A DNA stretch of 43,938 nt, from positions 69,725 to 113,662 of the forward strand of contig NZ_KE386823.1 of assembly GCF_000428945.1 (NCBI RefSeq), given 5' to 3'. Positions 15,289 to 22,679 of this stretch are shown here, piece after piece (within the stretch, counting starts at the first letter, position 1; every line of letters starts with the position of its first letter). Source of the stretch: Hamadaea tsunoensis DSM 44101. Its GTDB lineage: Bacteria; Actinomycetota; Actinomycetes; Mycobacteriales; Micromonosporaceae. The notes below the pieces were generated by a model. That model had not been told where the DNA came from and searched no databases. It was given only the letters and a program-made list of their open reading frames with translations. Position numbers and translations under genes: made by a program.

Positions 15289-15548
15289 CCATCGATCTCC
15301 GGTCAACGCCGTAACGGTCCGGAACGACCGGCCCCCCGTTCGCGGATTCGTTACAGGGTTCGTTGCAGGGGAAGACACTTACGCAACGGCCGCCGAACGC
15401 CCGGCCGAGGTGGCACAGACTGCGTACGGGCGCACCGGGGGCTTGCCCACGGCCCGGGTATCGGGGCGGCGGAGGGTCGCGTGCGGCTCCGGCGAACGGG
15501 GGTAGCCGGCACCGTCGGGGATGTGCGACGACCGCCGCCCCATCCGTA

Positions 15549-15610
15549 AGATCAAGATCTTTTTAGTCACCGTTTCCCCCTTCACCCCAGCCTTTGTCCC
15601 GACTGTCCGA
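15549..15610 (-). repeat. Internally deleted module C plus B
   Basis: Has both ends of the C-B unit as seen at 18483-18653 (AAGATCAAGATCT ... GTCACCGTTTCCCCCTTCAC ... CTTTGTCCCGACTGTCCGA) but lacks the central ORF and hairpins. Confidence 0.65.
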
Positions 15611-15624
15611 CTTGCACCCGAGAT

Positions 15625-15704
15625 GGTCGACGATCTTGCGCGAATGCCTCGAATTTCGTCCGGTGCACCCGGAATGCCCGGACATTCCTGCAAGATCGTC
15701 GACC
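15625..15704. repeat. Class A palindrome, copy 3
   Basis: Arms of 22 nt beginning GGTCGACGATCTTGC, two mismatches, loop of about 36 nt. Located inside repeat island 2. Confidence 0.8.
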
Positions 15705-15804
15705 AAGATGAAGATCGGGGCCACCGTCCAACCCTGGCCGACCCTGGCCGATTCTGACTTTGTCGCGACTGTCCGATATGGGTGCTGGGGCGGCGGTCGG
15801 CGGG

Positions 15805-15952
15805 GTGATCGTTTACGGCTGTGGTGTGGAAACGGCCACCCGATGCATGATCGTTTACGGTTCTCGAGCGCGCTGACCGGCTTCCGCTACACCTGACGCG
15901 TAGACGATCGTGCAGTTCGAGCCGAAACTACGCCTCAGCCGTAAACGATCAC
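15805..15952. repeat. Palindrome E1
   Basis: Perfect 17-bp arms GTGATCGTTTACGGCTG (15805-15821) and complement (15936-15952). A nested pair GCATGATCGTTTACG/CGTAGACGATCGTGC lies inside. Confidence 0.8.
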
Positions 15953-16030
15953 GAAACAGGAGCCGGTGTCCGCATGGCGGAAGATCGTTCCCGCATCCCG
16001 GGCCGCCGGGGATGACTGGACCGCTTGGAC

Positions 16031-16136
16031 ATGATCCACCGCGGCTGAGATGTAAGAACATATCCCTCGCCCATGATCCATAGCGGTGGAGATGCAGGAA
16101 ATCGGCCTATAGCTACATCTCAGCCGTAATGGATCG
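16031..16136. repeat. Palindrome E2
   Basis: Arms ATGATCCACCGCGGCTGAGA... and TACATCTCAGCCGTAATGGA... share CGGCTGAGATGTA exactly. A further half site ATGATCCATAGCGG occurs inside. Confidence 0.65.
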
Positions 16137-16237
16137 AGAGCACAGGCCCCGAAACTACATCGGAACCGCGAACGATCATCGCCGGACCCGACGGCCGAGC
16201 TACAGATCGGACAGTCGCGACAAAGGCCGGTGCGAAG

Positions 16238-16376
16238 GGTGAAACAGCGACCGAACGACGGTGAAAGATGCGTCGCCCCACTCAGGTGGCAGTGGAGGCG
16301 CCCCGCGCCGGAACGGTCTCCCGCGCGAGGAGCGGAGGTGAGATCGACGAACCCGGGACATGAATTTGATCTTGAA
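16238..16376 (+). repeat. Module C, copy 2
   Basis: Same module as at 5602 and 18483, preceded by B forward at 16204. It ends with TTTGATCTTG a few bp before the nadE stop codon on the other strand. Confidence 0.82.
16268..16363 (+). CDS. Conserved 31-codon ORF inside module C, copy 2
   Basis: ATG to TGA, MRR followed by PTQVAVEAPRAGTVSRARSG and GEIDEPGT. GGTGAAAG precedes the ATG. Same frame and length as the ORFs at 5632 and 18588 (minus). Function unknown. Confidence 0.3.
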   Translation: MRRPTQVAVEAPRAGTVSRARSGGEIDEPGT

Positions 16377-16383
16377 TATGGCC

Positions 16384-18417
16384 TTAGAGATCGGACATCC
16401 GAGCAAGATCCCTCAGCCACGCGTCTGCCGATGAGTCCGACGGCGCCCGCCAGTCGCCGCGCGGTGACAGCGAGCCGCCGTGCGAGACCTTGGGGCCGTT
16501 GGGCAGGGCGGACCGCTTGAACTGCGCGAACCCGAAGAAGCGGCGGCAGAAGTAGTCGAGCCAGTGCCGGATCTCCGCCAGCGTGTACGCCTTCCGCTTC
16601 GCGGCCGGGAAGTTGGTAGGCCACGCCCCCGCTTCGGCGTCCCGCCAGGCGTGCCAGGCGAGGAAGGCGATCTTCGTCGGACGGAAGCCGTAGCGCAGGG
16701 TGTAGAAGAGGGTGAAGTCGTGCAGCGAGTAGGGGCCGATCTTCGACTCGGTGGACTGCATCTCCTCGCCGGGGACGAGTTCGGGGCTGATCTCGGTGTC
16801 GAGGATGGCCTCCAGGGTCGCGCTCGTCTCGGCGTCGAACTGGCCGATGCTGACGACCCAGCGGATGAGGTGCTGGATGAGCGTCTTCGGTACGCCCGCG
16901 TTGACGTTGTAGTGGCTCATCTGGTCGCCGACGCCGTACGTGCACCAGCCGAGGGCCAGTTCGGACAGGTCGCCGGTGCCGAGCACGATGCCGCCGCGCT
17001 GGTTGGCGAGCCGGAACAGGTAGTCGTAGCGCAGGCCGGCCTGGACGTTCTCGAAGGTGACGTCGTAGACGGGCTCGCCGTCGGCGAACGGGTGGCCCAT
17101 CTCGGCGAGCATCAGGCGGGCCGTCGGGGTGATGTCGAGTTCGGCGGCGGTGACGCCCAGGGCGGCCATCAGCTTGTGCGCGTTGTCCCTGGTGTGGTCG
17201 CTGGTCGCGAAGCCGGGCATGGTGAACGCCAGGATGTCGCTGCGCGGCCGGCCCGCCCGGTCCATCGCGCGCGCCGCGACGATGAGGGCGTGGGTCGAGT
17301 CCAGGCCGCCGGAGACGCCGATGACGACCTTCGGGCCGCCGATCGCGCCGAGCCGCTGCTGCAGGCCCGCGACCTGGATGTTGTACGCCTCATAGCAGTC
17401 CTGGGCGAGCCGGGCGGGATCGGCGGGCACGAACGGGAAGCGTTCGACACGGCGGCGCAGGCCGAGGTCGGTGGCGGGCGGGTCGAGCCGGAACCGCACC
17501 TCGCGATAGCCGTCCGTACGCGCCGCGTGCGCCCGCCGGTTCTCGTCGAACGTGCCCATCCGGGCGCGGTCCTGGCGCAGCAGGTCGAGGTCGACGTCGG
17601 CGATCGCGTACTGGTCCTCGGCGGGGAAGCGCTCGGTCTCGGCGAGCAGCACGCCGCTCTCGTAGATCATCGTCTGGCCGTCCCAGGACAGGTCGGTCGT
17701 CGACTCCCCCGCACCGGCCGCCGCGAACACGTACGCGGCCAGGCACCGCGCCGACGCCGACCGGCACAGCAGCCGCCGGTCCTCGGCCCGCCCGACGGTG
17801 ATCGGGCTGCCCGAGAGGTTGGCGAGCACGGTCGCCCCCGCGAGGGCCGCCTCCGTGCTCGGCGGGATCGGCACCCACATGTCCTCGCAGATCTCGGCGT
17901 ACAGCACGAGGCCGGGGACGTCGTCGGCGGCGAAGAGCAGGTCGACGCCGAACGGGACCTGCGTACCCGCGATCGTGATCGTTCCGCCGCGCTCGTCCGG
18001 GCCGGCCGCCAGCTGCCGCGGCTCGTAGAACTCCCGGTAGTTCGGCAGGTACGACTTCGGTGCGACGCCCAGGATCCGGCCGCGGTGCACGACGACGGCA
18101 CAGTTGTAGACGCGGTTGCGGTGCCGCAGCGGCGCGCCGATCACCAACACCGTCAGCAGATCGGCGGAGCCGGCGACGACGGTGGCGAGGGCCGCCGCCA
18201 CGTCGTCGAGCACGGCGTCCTGCAGGAGAAGATCCTCGATGGAGTACCCGCACAAGCCCAGCTCAGGGAAGACGGCCACGGCCACGCCCTCGCCGGAACA
18301 ATGGCGCGCCTGCCGGAGGACGGTCTCCGCGTTGACGGCCGGGTCGGCGACGGCGGTGTGGCCGGTGACGGCGGCCACACGAGCGAATCCGTGCTGGTAG
18401 ATCGAACGGAAGTTCAC
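16384..18417 (-). CDS. nadE: NAD+ synthetase, glutamine-dependent
   Basis: 677-residue two-domain enzyme that makes NAD+ from nicotinate adenine dinucleotide, ATP and glutamine. The N-terminal nitrilase-type glutaminase has the catalytic Glu52 ([10 protein letters not shown]), Lys121 ([13 protein letters not shown]) and Cys177 (EICEDMW). The C-terminal synthetase has the ATP-binding SGGLDS (369-374) and [13 protein letters not shown]. The length is normal. The last residues (DLARMSDL) read into sequence resembling repeat B (GATCGGACA), so the original stop may have been replaced by repeat sequence. The gene is flanked by inverted copies of module C and B. Confidence 0.97.
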   Translation of the reverse strand: MNFRSIYQHGFARVAAVTGHTAVADPAVNAETVLRQARHCSGEGVAVAVFPELGLCGYSIEDLLLQDAVLDDVAAALATVVAGSADLLTVLVIGAPLRHRNRVYNCAVVVHRGRILGVAPKSYLPNYREFYEPRQLAAGPDERGGTITIAGTQVPFGVDLLFAADDVPGLVLYAEICEDMWVPIPPSTEAALAGATVLANLSGSPITVGRAEDRRLLCRSASARCLAAYVFAAAGAGESTTDLSWDGQTMIYESGVLLAETERFPAEDQYAIADVDLDLLRQDRARMGTFDENRRAHAARTDGYREVRFRLDPPATDLGLRRRVERFPFVPADPARLAQDCYEAYNIQVAGLQQRLGAIGGPKVVIGVSGGLDSTHALIVAARAMDRAGRPRSDILAFTMPGFATSDHTRDNAHKLMAALGVTAAELDITPTARLMLAEMGHPFADGEPVYDVTFENVQAGLRYDYLFRLANQRGGIVLGTGDLSELALGWCTYGVGDQMSHYNVNAGVPKTLIQHLIRWVVSIGQFDAETSATLEAILDTEISPELVPGEEMQSTESKIGPYSLHDFTLFYTLRYGFRPTKIAFLAWHAWRDAEAGAWPTNFPAAKRKAYTLAEIRHWLDYFCRRFFGFAQFKRSALPNGPKVSHGGSLSPRGDWRAPSDSSADAWLRDLARMSDL

Positions 18418-18482
18418 GGCACCATCATGTCAGATCGCACGGTCCGGGTCGTAGTCAAGATCCTTAGCAAAGATCCTTTTTG

Positions 18483-18620
18483 AAGATCAATTTCATGTCC
18501 CAGGTTCGTCGATCTCACCTCCGCTCCTCGCGCGGGAGACCGTTCCGGCGCGGGGCGCCTCCACTGCCAGGTGAGTGGGGCGACGCATCCTTCGCCGCGG
18601 CCTGGTCACGGTTTCACCCT
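18483..18620 (-). repeat. Module C, copy 3 (inverted)
   Basis: Minus-strand copy of the module, followed on its outer side by B reverse at 18631. Together with copy 2 it forms a large inverted repeat around nadE. Confidence 0.82.
18493..18588 (-). CDS. Conserved 31-codon ORF inside module C, copy 3
   Basis: ATG to TGA with GGCGAAGG just upstream, a fair ribosome site. It differs from copy 2 only at QV to HL (residues 6-7) and one silent Pro codon. See copies at 5632 and 16268. Function unknown. Confidence 0.32.
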   Translation of the reverse strand: MRRPTHLAVEAPRAGTVSRARSGGEIDEPGT

Positions 18621-18715
18621 TCACCCCGACCTTTGTCGCGACTGTCCGATATGGGCGGTGCATCGTTGGCCGGTGAGGGGCGACCGCTCGCAGCTTTTCG
18701 GGCCGCCACAGCGCT

Positions 18716-18800
18716 CGGATGGTCACAGCTTCGGGCCGGCGCAGCTCTCGGACAGCCACGGCTTTCGGGCAGTCACAGTTTCAGACAGTCGCGACAAAGG
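18716..18800. repeat. Degenerate tandem array of B-like units
   Basis: About five 16-17-bp units such as TCGGATGGTCACAGCT, TCGGACAGCCACGGCTT and TCGGGCAGTCACAGTT. They end in a true B core, CAGACAGTCGCGACAAAG. Confidence 0.6.
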
Positions 18801-19024
18801 CCGGGGGAGACCTCGCCGGCGGCGTATCTGCTCCGGGAGCACGTCCGACACCTTGATCGTGTAGCGCCATTCCGGCAATGGGAGCGGTCCAGCCTTGATC
18901 ATGTAACGCCATATCGGCGGGAGAGCGCTTCCTTGCCGGAATAGCGCTACATGATCAAGGAAATGGTCGCGATCATGCCGGTCCGCGGGCTTGCCGGCCC
19001 GGACTTTGTCCCGACTGTCCGATA
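18783..19024. mobile_element. MITE-like element, copy 2
   Basis: Same arrangement as 5337-5586: B forward, spacer, palindrome CCTTGATCATGTAACGCC ... GCGCTACATGATCAAGG (about 18893-18960), a GCGATCATGCCGG segment and B reverse. The left B is worn (CAGACAGTCGCGACAAAG). Confidence 0.55.
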
Positions 19025-19101
19025 CAGCGTCGCCTCGCCGGCAGCCCGGTCCGCGATATGAGAACGATCTTCCATCAGGTGAACGGGGATCACCGATTTC
19101 T

Positions 19102-19247
19102 TGATCGTTGACGAATGAGGTGTGATTCCGGCCTGATCTGCATGATCAATGACGGGTCAGGTGCAGCCATGAGCGGTCAACGCGCTCCAGAACCGTCATC
19201 GATCATGCAACTGGCGGCCGTATTCACACCTCAGCCGTCAACGATCG
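19102..19247. repeat. Palindrome E3
   Basis: Arms of about 23 nt: GATCGTTGACGAATGAGGTG at 19103 and its near-complement ending at 19247, about three mismatches. A GCATGATCAATGACGG half site is nested inside. Confidence 0.7.
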
Positions 19248-19278
19248 CCCCGCCGGCCCGACTCTCGCTTCGCCGACC

Positions 19279-19385
19279 ATGATCATGTCGCACGCATATG
19301 TCGAAGTTGATCGCCGAGCCCTGATCATGTAGCGCAAATATGTTGTTGCGGGCGGATTTCGACAGATATGCGTTACATGATCAAG
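19279..19385. repeat. D1-type palindromes, second block
   Basis: ATGATCATGTCGCACGCATA, TGATCATGTAGCGCAAATAT and the complement ATATGCGTTACATGATCAAG follow one another. Related to 5219-5325. Confidence 0.7.
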
Positions 19386-19475
19386 GCCGGTGCACGAAGA
19401 CCGCGGCCCACGCATCCTCAAGCGCTACCCATATCGGACAGTCGAGACAAAGACCCGAGGCGGAAGGCCAGCAGG

Positions 19476-19507
19476 TTCCGCTATAACGGAATTCCGCTAT
19501 AGTGGAA
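19476..19507 (+). promoter_or_regulatory. Tandem operator and -10 box of the XRE-cupin/decarboxylase operon
   Basis: Two adjacent 16-bp palindromes, TTCCGCTATAACGGAA (19476-19491) and TTCCGCTATAGTGGAA (19492-19507). The second contains TATAGT (19498-19503), a -10 box 7 bp before GTG 19511. Binding of the XRE protein here would block its own promoter. Confidence 0.65.
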
Positions 19508-19510
19508 CGC

Positions 19511-20149
19511 GTGGACACCCAAGCCATCGGTGAACGGCTGCGCGCCCTGCGGCGGGCCCGGCACCTGACTCTCGAACAGCTCGCGGCCGCCTCCGGGGTG
19601 AGCCGCAGCATGCTGTCCGATGTGGAGCGCGGCGGGCGTACGCCGACCGTGCTCACGCTCGACCGCATCGCGACCGGCCTCGGCACGAGCATCGCCCGCC
19701 TCCTGCAGGACCAGCACCAGGACGGCCGGCGGCAGGACGGCCAGCAGCAAGACGGCCAGCAGCAAGACGGCCGGCAACAGGACGGCCGGCACGGTCAGCC
19801 GGTCGTGCTGCGCCACGCCGATCAGCAGGTCGCCCGCGACCCGGCCGGGTGGGAGCGCCGCATCCTCAGCCCGGTCCTGCCGGGTGTCGAGTTCGAGTTC
19901 ATGCGTACGACGATCGGCGGCGGGGTCGACGCGGGCGAGTTCGCGCCGCACGCGGCCGGGTCCCGGGAGTACGTGGCCGTCGAGGCGGGCACTCTGCGGC
20001 TCACCCTGGACGGCGAGCCCGTCGACCTGCGGGCGGGCGACAGCGCCTACTTCGCCGGCGACCGCCGGCACGGCTTCGCCAATCCGGGAGCCGAGGACTG
20101 CGTCTACTACCTGGCGATGGACGTCGACGGCCACAGGAGCGAAGGATGA
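19511..20149 (+). CDS. XRE-family regulator with C-terminal cupin
   Basis: 212 residues. The N-terminal HTH (IGERLRALRRARHLTLEQ, SGVSRSMLSDVERGGRTPT) is followed by a low-complexity linker of QDGQQQDG repeats (about residues 67-95). A cupin sensor follows with GSREYVAVEAGTLRLTLDGE, LRAGDSAYFAGDRRHGF. Such regulators usually sense a metabolite of the enzyme they control. GTG 19511 is chosen because the -10 TATAGT lies 7 bp upstream (leaderless mRNA); GTG 19502 lies inside the operator. Its TGA overlaps the decarboxylase ATG. Confidence 0.88.
   Translation: MDTQAIGERLRALRRARHLTLEQLAAASGVSRSMLSDVERGGRTPTVLTLDRIATGLGTSIARLLQDQHQDGRRQDGQQQDGQQQDGRQQDGRHGQPVVLRHADQQVARDPAGWERRILSPVLPGVEFEFMRTTIGGGVDAGEFAPHAAGSREYVAVEAGTLRLTLDGEPVDLRAGDSAYFAGDRRHGFANPGAEDCVYYLAMDVDGHRSEG
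19726..19795 (+). repeat. Imperfect 15-bp tandem repeat in the XRE linker
   Basis: Units of the form CAGGACGGCCGGCGG / CAAGACGGCCAGCAG, about five copies, encoding the QDG(R/Q)(R/Q) linker. Confidence 0.8.
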
Positions 20150-21543
20150 ACCCCTACGAGGTCGCCCGGACGATCGTGACCTATCTGGACGCCTTGAAAG
20201 ACGCTCCCCCGCACCGGCCGTACCCTCGTGAGTTGAGGGAGGAGCTTGCGGCGCAACCGATCCCGGCCGACGGGCGCCCCTTCGGAGACGTGCTCGCCGA
20301 GTTCCGCGAGAAGATCGCGCCCTACCCGTTCGGCAACGGCCATCCCCGCTTCCTGGCCTGGGTCAACTCGCCGCCGCACCCGGCCGGGATCGCCGCCGAC
20401 GCGCTCGCGGCCGCGATGAACCCCAGTGTCGCGGGCGGCGACCACGCGGCCGTCCACATCGAACACCAGGTGGTGCGGTGGTTCGCCGACGCGGCCGGGT
20501 TCCCCGCGGGCAGCGGCGGCCTGCTGGTCAGCGGCGGCTCCACGGCCACGCTCACCGCGCTCGCCGTCGCCCGCCACCGGGCCGCCGCCCGCGCCGGGAT
20601 CGACGTGCGCGCCGCCGGCCTCCAGGGTGACGCGCGGTTCGCCGTCTACGTCGGCGAGGAGGGCCACGGCTCCGCGCGCAAGGCGGTGGAACTGCTCGGT
20701 CTCGGCTCGGCCTGGGTGCGTACCGTCGCGGTCGGCGGGGACTTCCGCATGGATCCCGACCATCTGCGTACGCTGATCGCCGCCGACCGGGCCCGGGGAG
20801 TGCATCCGGTGGCGGTCGTGGCCAGCGCGGGAACCACGAACACGGGCGCGATCGATCCGCTGGACGAGATCGCGGACGTCTGCGCCGAACTGGACGTGTG
20901 GCTGCACGTGGACGGCGCGTACGGCCTGCCCGCTCTGCTGTTCCTCGACGAGTACGCGCACCACCGCCCCGGTCTGTCGCGAGTGGACAGTATCGCCATG
21001 GATCCGCACAAGTGGCTGTACGCGCCGATCGACGCCGGCCTGGTCCTGCTGCGCGACCCGGCGCTCGCCCGGGACGCGTTCAGTCTCGTGCCGGCGTATC
21101 TGCGTACGGACGACGAGCCGTGGTTCAGCGAGTTCGGCTTCGAGCAGACCCGGCCGTTCCGGGCGCTGAAGATCTGGTTCCTCCTGCACCATCTCGGTAC
21201 GCGCGGCTACGCCGACCTCATCCGGCACGACCTCGCGATGGCGGACCGCCTGGCCGCCGCCGTCGAGGCCGACGAGGACCTCGAACTCCTGGCCCGCGGG
21301 CTGAGCGTCGTCTGCTTCCGCGGCCGGCCCGCCGGAGTGCGGCTGGACGAGCTCGACGCGCAGAATCGTCGCGTACTCGCGGATGTGCAAAGGGACGCGT
21401 TCCTGGCGGGGACGACGGTGAACGGGGTGTTCGGGTTGCGGGCCTGCGTGGTGAACCCGGGGACGACGGCGGCGGACATCGACGCGGTGCTGGAGCTGGT
21501 GCGCTCGGCCGTCAGGCGCGGGCCGGCCGGACCGCCGGCCTGA
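20146..21543 (+). CDS. PLP-dependent aromatic/aspartate-type decarboxylase
   Basis: 465 residues of the group II decarboxylase family (pyridoxal-dependent decarboxylase, fold type I). Lys289 in MDPHKWLY binds PLP. Asp256 in VDGAYG contacts the pyridine nitrogen, and His174 in EEGHGSARKA stacks on the ring. HPRFLAWVNSPPHPAGI and NPSVAGGDHAA are typical of the aromatic-amino-acid decarboxylase branch. The substrate could be an aromatic amino acid or glutamate-like compound. ATGA overlap with the XRE-cupin gene ties its expression to that sensor. The 3' end overlaps the convergent TDT gene by 32 bp. Confidence 0.88.
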   Translation: MNPYEVARTIVTYLDALKDAPPHRPYPRELREELAAQPIPADGRPFGDVLAEFREKIAPYPFGNGHPRFLAWVNSPPHPAGIAADALAAAMNPSVAGGDHAAVHIEHQVVRWFADAAGFPAGSGGLLVSGGSTATLTALAVARHRAAARAGIDVRAAGLQGDARFAVYVGEEGHGSARKAVELLGLGSAWVRTVAVGGDFRMDPDHLRTLIAADRARGVHPVAVVASAGTTNTGAIDPLDEIADVCAELDVWLHVDGAYGLPALLFLDEYAHHRPGLSRVDSIAMDPHKWLYAPIDAGLVLLRDPALARDAFSLVPAYLRTDDEPWFSEFGFEQTRPFRALKIWFLLHHLGTRGYADLIRHDLAMADRLAAAVEADEDLELLARGLSVVCFRGRPAGVRLDELDAQNRRVLADVQRDAFLAGTTVNGVFGLRACVVNPGTTAADIDAVLELVRSAVRRGPAGPPA

Positions 21544-22606
21544 GCTCGGGCCGCAGCAGCACGACCGTGCGGACCGCGACCGTCAGCCAGGCCGCGGCGA
21601 GGGCGAGGAAGCCGGCGCACGCCAGGACGCGCAGGGCGCCCGCACCGGTCTGGACGGCCAGCCCGGACAGGCCGGTGACCAGCGTGCCGACCGGGAACGT
21701 GAAGCTCCACCAGGTCAGCGCGAACGGCAACCCCGCCCGGGCGGTACGCACGGTCAGCGCGAGCGCGAGGGCCAGCCAGAACGCGGCGAAACCGGCGACC
21801 GGCAGGCCGTAGAGCACGGCGAAGACCTCGGCGCCGGTGGCGTAGGGCGCGGGCAGCGTGCCGTGGGCGGCGACCGCGAGCGCGTGCGCGGCGGTGATGC
21901 TCTGGCCGAGCGGCCCGAGCACGATCCACAGCGTGGGTACCAGCGCGGCCGGCCCGAGGTGGTGGTGCACGAGGCGCTGCCACAGCTGCGGCAGGACGAT
22001 CAGGGTCGACAGGGCGGAGACGCCGAACAGCGCGGAGCAGACCACCACGAGCCCCTGGGCCAGCCCGTGATCGGGCACGTACGCGACGAGCAGCGCCCCG
22101 TTGGCGGCGGAGACCATCGGCGGCACGAGCGGCATCAGCCAGCCGCCGAAGGCCGCGTCCGGTCCGATCCGGTGCCGGGTCATCATCTGGTACGGGATGG
22201 CGACGGCCACCACGAGGCCGCCGAGCGTACCGGCGAGCCAGAGGGCGGCGGCCAGCGCGACCGCGGCGGACCCGAGGAGATCCCGGCCGAGGAGCAGGGC
22301 GCCGCCGCCGACCGTCATCAGGGCCATCGGCGGCGCGCCCCAGTACTGGGAGAGCACGGGATCCGCGTAGCTCCTCGGCCGGTCTCCCCGGGGCCGGTCT
22401 TTCTGGAGGCGTTCTCTTGCCCGATTCAAGAGCCAGCCGGCGGTCAGTGCGACCAGCAGACCGGCCGCGAGCAGCCACACCCCTGTCGCCGCCGTACGCA
22501 GTCCGGGCAGCCGGACGGGCAGCCCGGCGGCGGCCGTGGCGACGATGCCGGTGCCCATCACCATCGCGTACCAGTGCGGGCCGGGGCGGGTCTGCTGGTT
22601 GCTCAT
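21512..22606 (-). CDS. TDT-family (TehA/SLAC1-like) transporter
   Basis: 364 residues, about ten membrane helices. It starts with GPHWYAMVMGTGIVATAAAGL, the first-helix signature of the tellurite-resistance/dicarboxylate transporter family (TehA, Mae1, the sulfite exporter Ssu1). The paired-helix pattern continues through WWSFTFPVGTL near the C-terminus. It moves an anion such as sulfite, a C4-dicarboxylate or chloride. Divergent from a LysR gene with a shared palindrome, so it is probably that regulator's target. Confidence 0.85.
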   Translation of the reverse strand: MSNQQTRPGPHWYAMVMGTGIVATAAAGLPVRLPGLRTAATGVWLLAAGLLVALTAGWLLNRARERLQKDRPRGDRPRSYADPVLSQYWGAPPMALMTVGGGALLLGRDLLGSAAVALAAALWLAGTLGGLVVAVAIPYQMMTRHRIGPDAAFGGWLMPLVPPMVSAANGALLVAYVPDHGLAQGLVVVCSALFGVSALSTLIVLPQLWQRLVHHHLGPAALVPTLWIVLGPLGQSITAAHALAVAAHGTLPAPYATGAEVFAVLYGLPVAGFAAFWLALALALTVRTARAGLPFALTWWSFTFPVGTLVTGLSGLAVQTGAGALRVLACAGFLALAAAWLTVAVRTVVLLRPELRPAVRPARA

Positions 22607-22662
22607 GCCTCCAATCTGCCGACCCGACGGCGCGGCCGGTAGACCTCGATCATCTTCCAGGT

Positions 22663-22679
22663 CATAACCTCTGGTTATG
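22663..22679. promoter_or_regulatory. LysR-type operator
   Basis: Perfect inverted repeat CATAACC-TCT-GGTTATG, containing ATAAC-N5-GTTAT. It ends on the ATG of the LysR gene, 57 bp from the transporter start. Confidence 0.65.

Larger units (their letters stand above)
15289..16383. repeat. Repeat island 2 (no ordinary gene)
   Basis: From 15289 to about 15540 is a plain upstream region with short GTTCG repeats (GGATTCGTTACAGGGTTCG). Then come the modules in order: deleted module C 15549-15591, B reverse 15592-15610, class A palindrome 15625-15704, B reverse 15758-15780, palindromes E1 15805-15952 and E2 16031-16136, B forward 16204-16224, and module C forward 16238-16376. The last touches the 3' end of nadE. 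No ordinary coding sequence is supported. Confidence 0.78.
18418..19510. repeat. Repeat island 3 (no ordinary gene)
   Basis: After about 60 bp upstream of nadE, the modules follow in order: C reverse 18483-18620, B reverse 18631-18653, degenerate B-like tandem array 18716-18800, B forward 18783-18799, palindromes D2 18850-18962, B reverse 19004-19024, palindrome E3 19102-19247, palindromes D1 19279-19385 and B forward 19431-19452. The operators of the XRE gene then begin at 19476. Apart from the module C ORF no coding sequence is supported. Confidence 0.8.

Noticed and set aside
16238-16376. Module C as a cyclic-di-AMP (ydaO) or other known riboswitch
   Set aside because: It does not show the known conserved stretches, and its place near gene 3' ends does not suit a 5' leader riboswitch.
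18480-18944. 154-codon open frame in repeat island 3
   Set aside because: It covers module C on the antisense side, B and D2 repeats; its sequence matches no protein style and it is not preserved in the island 1 copy.
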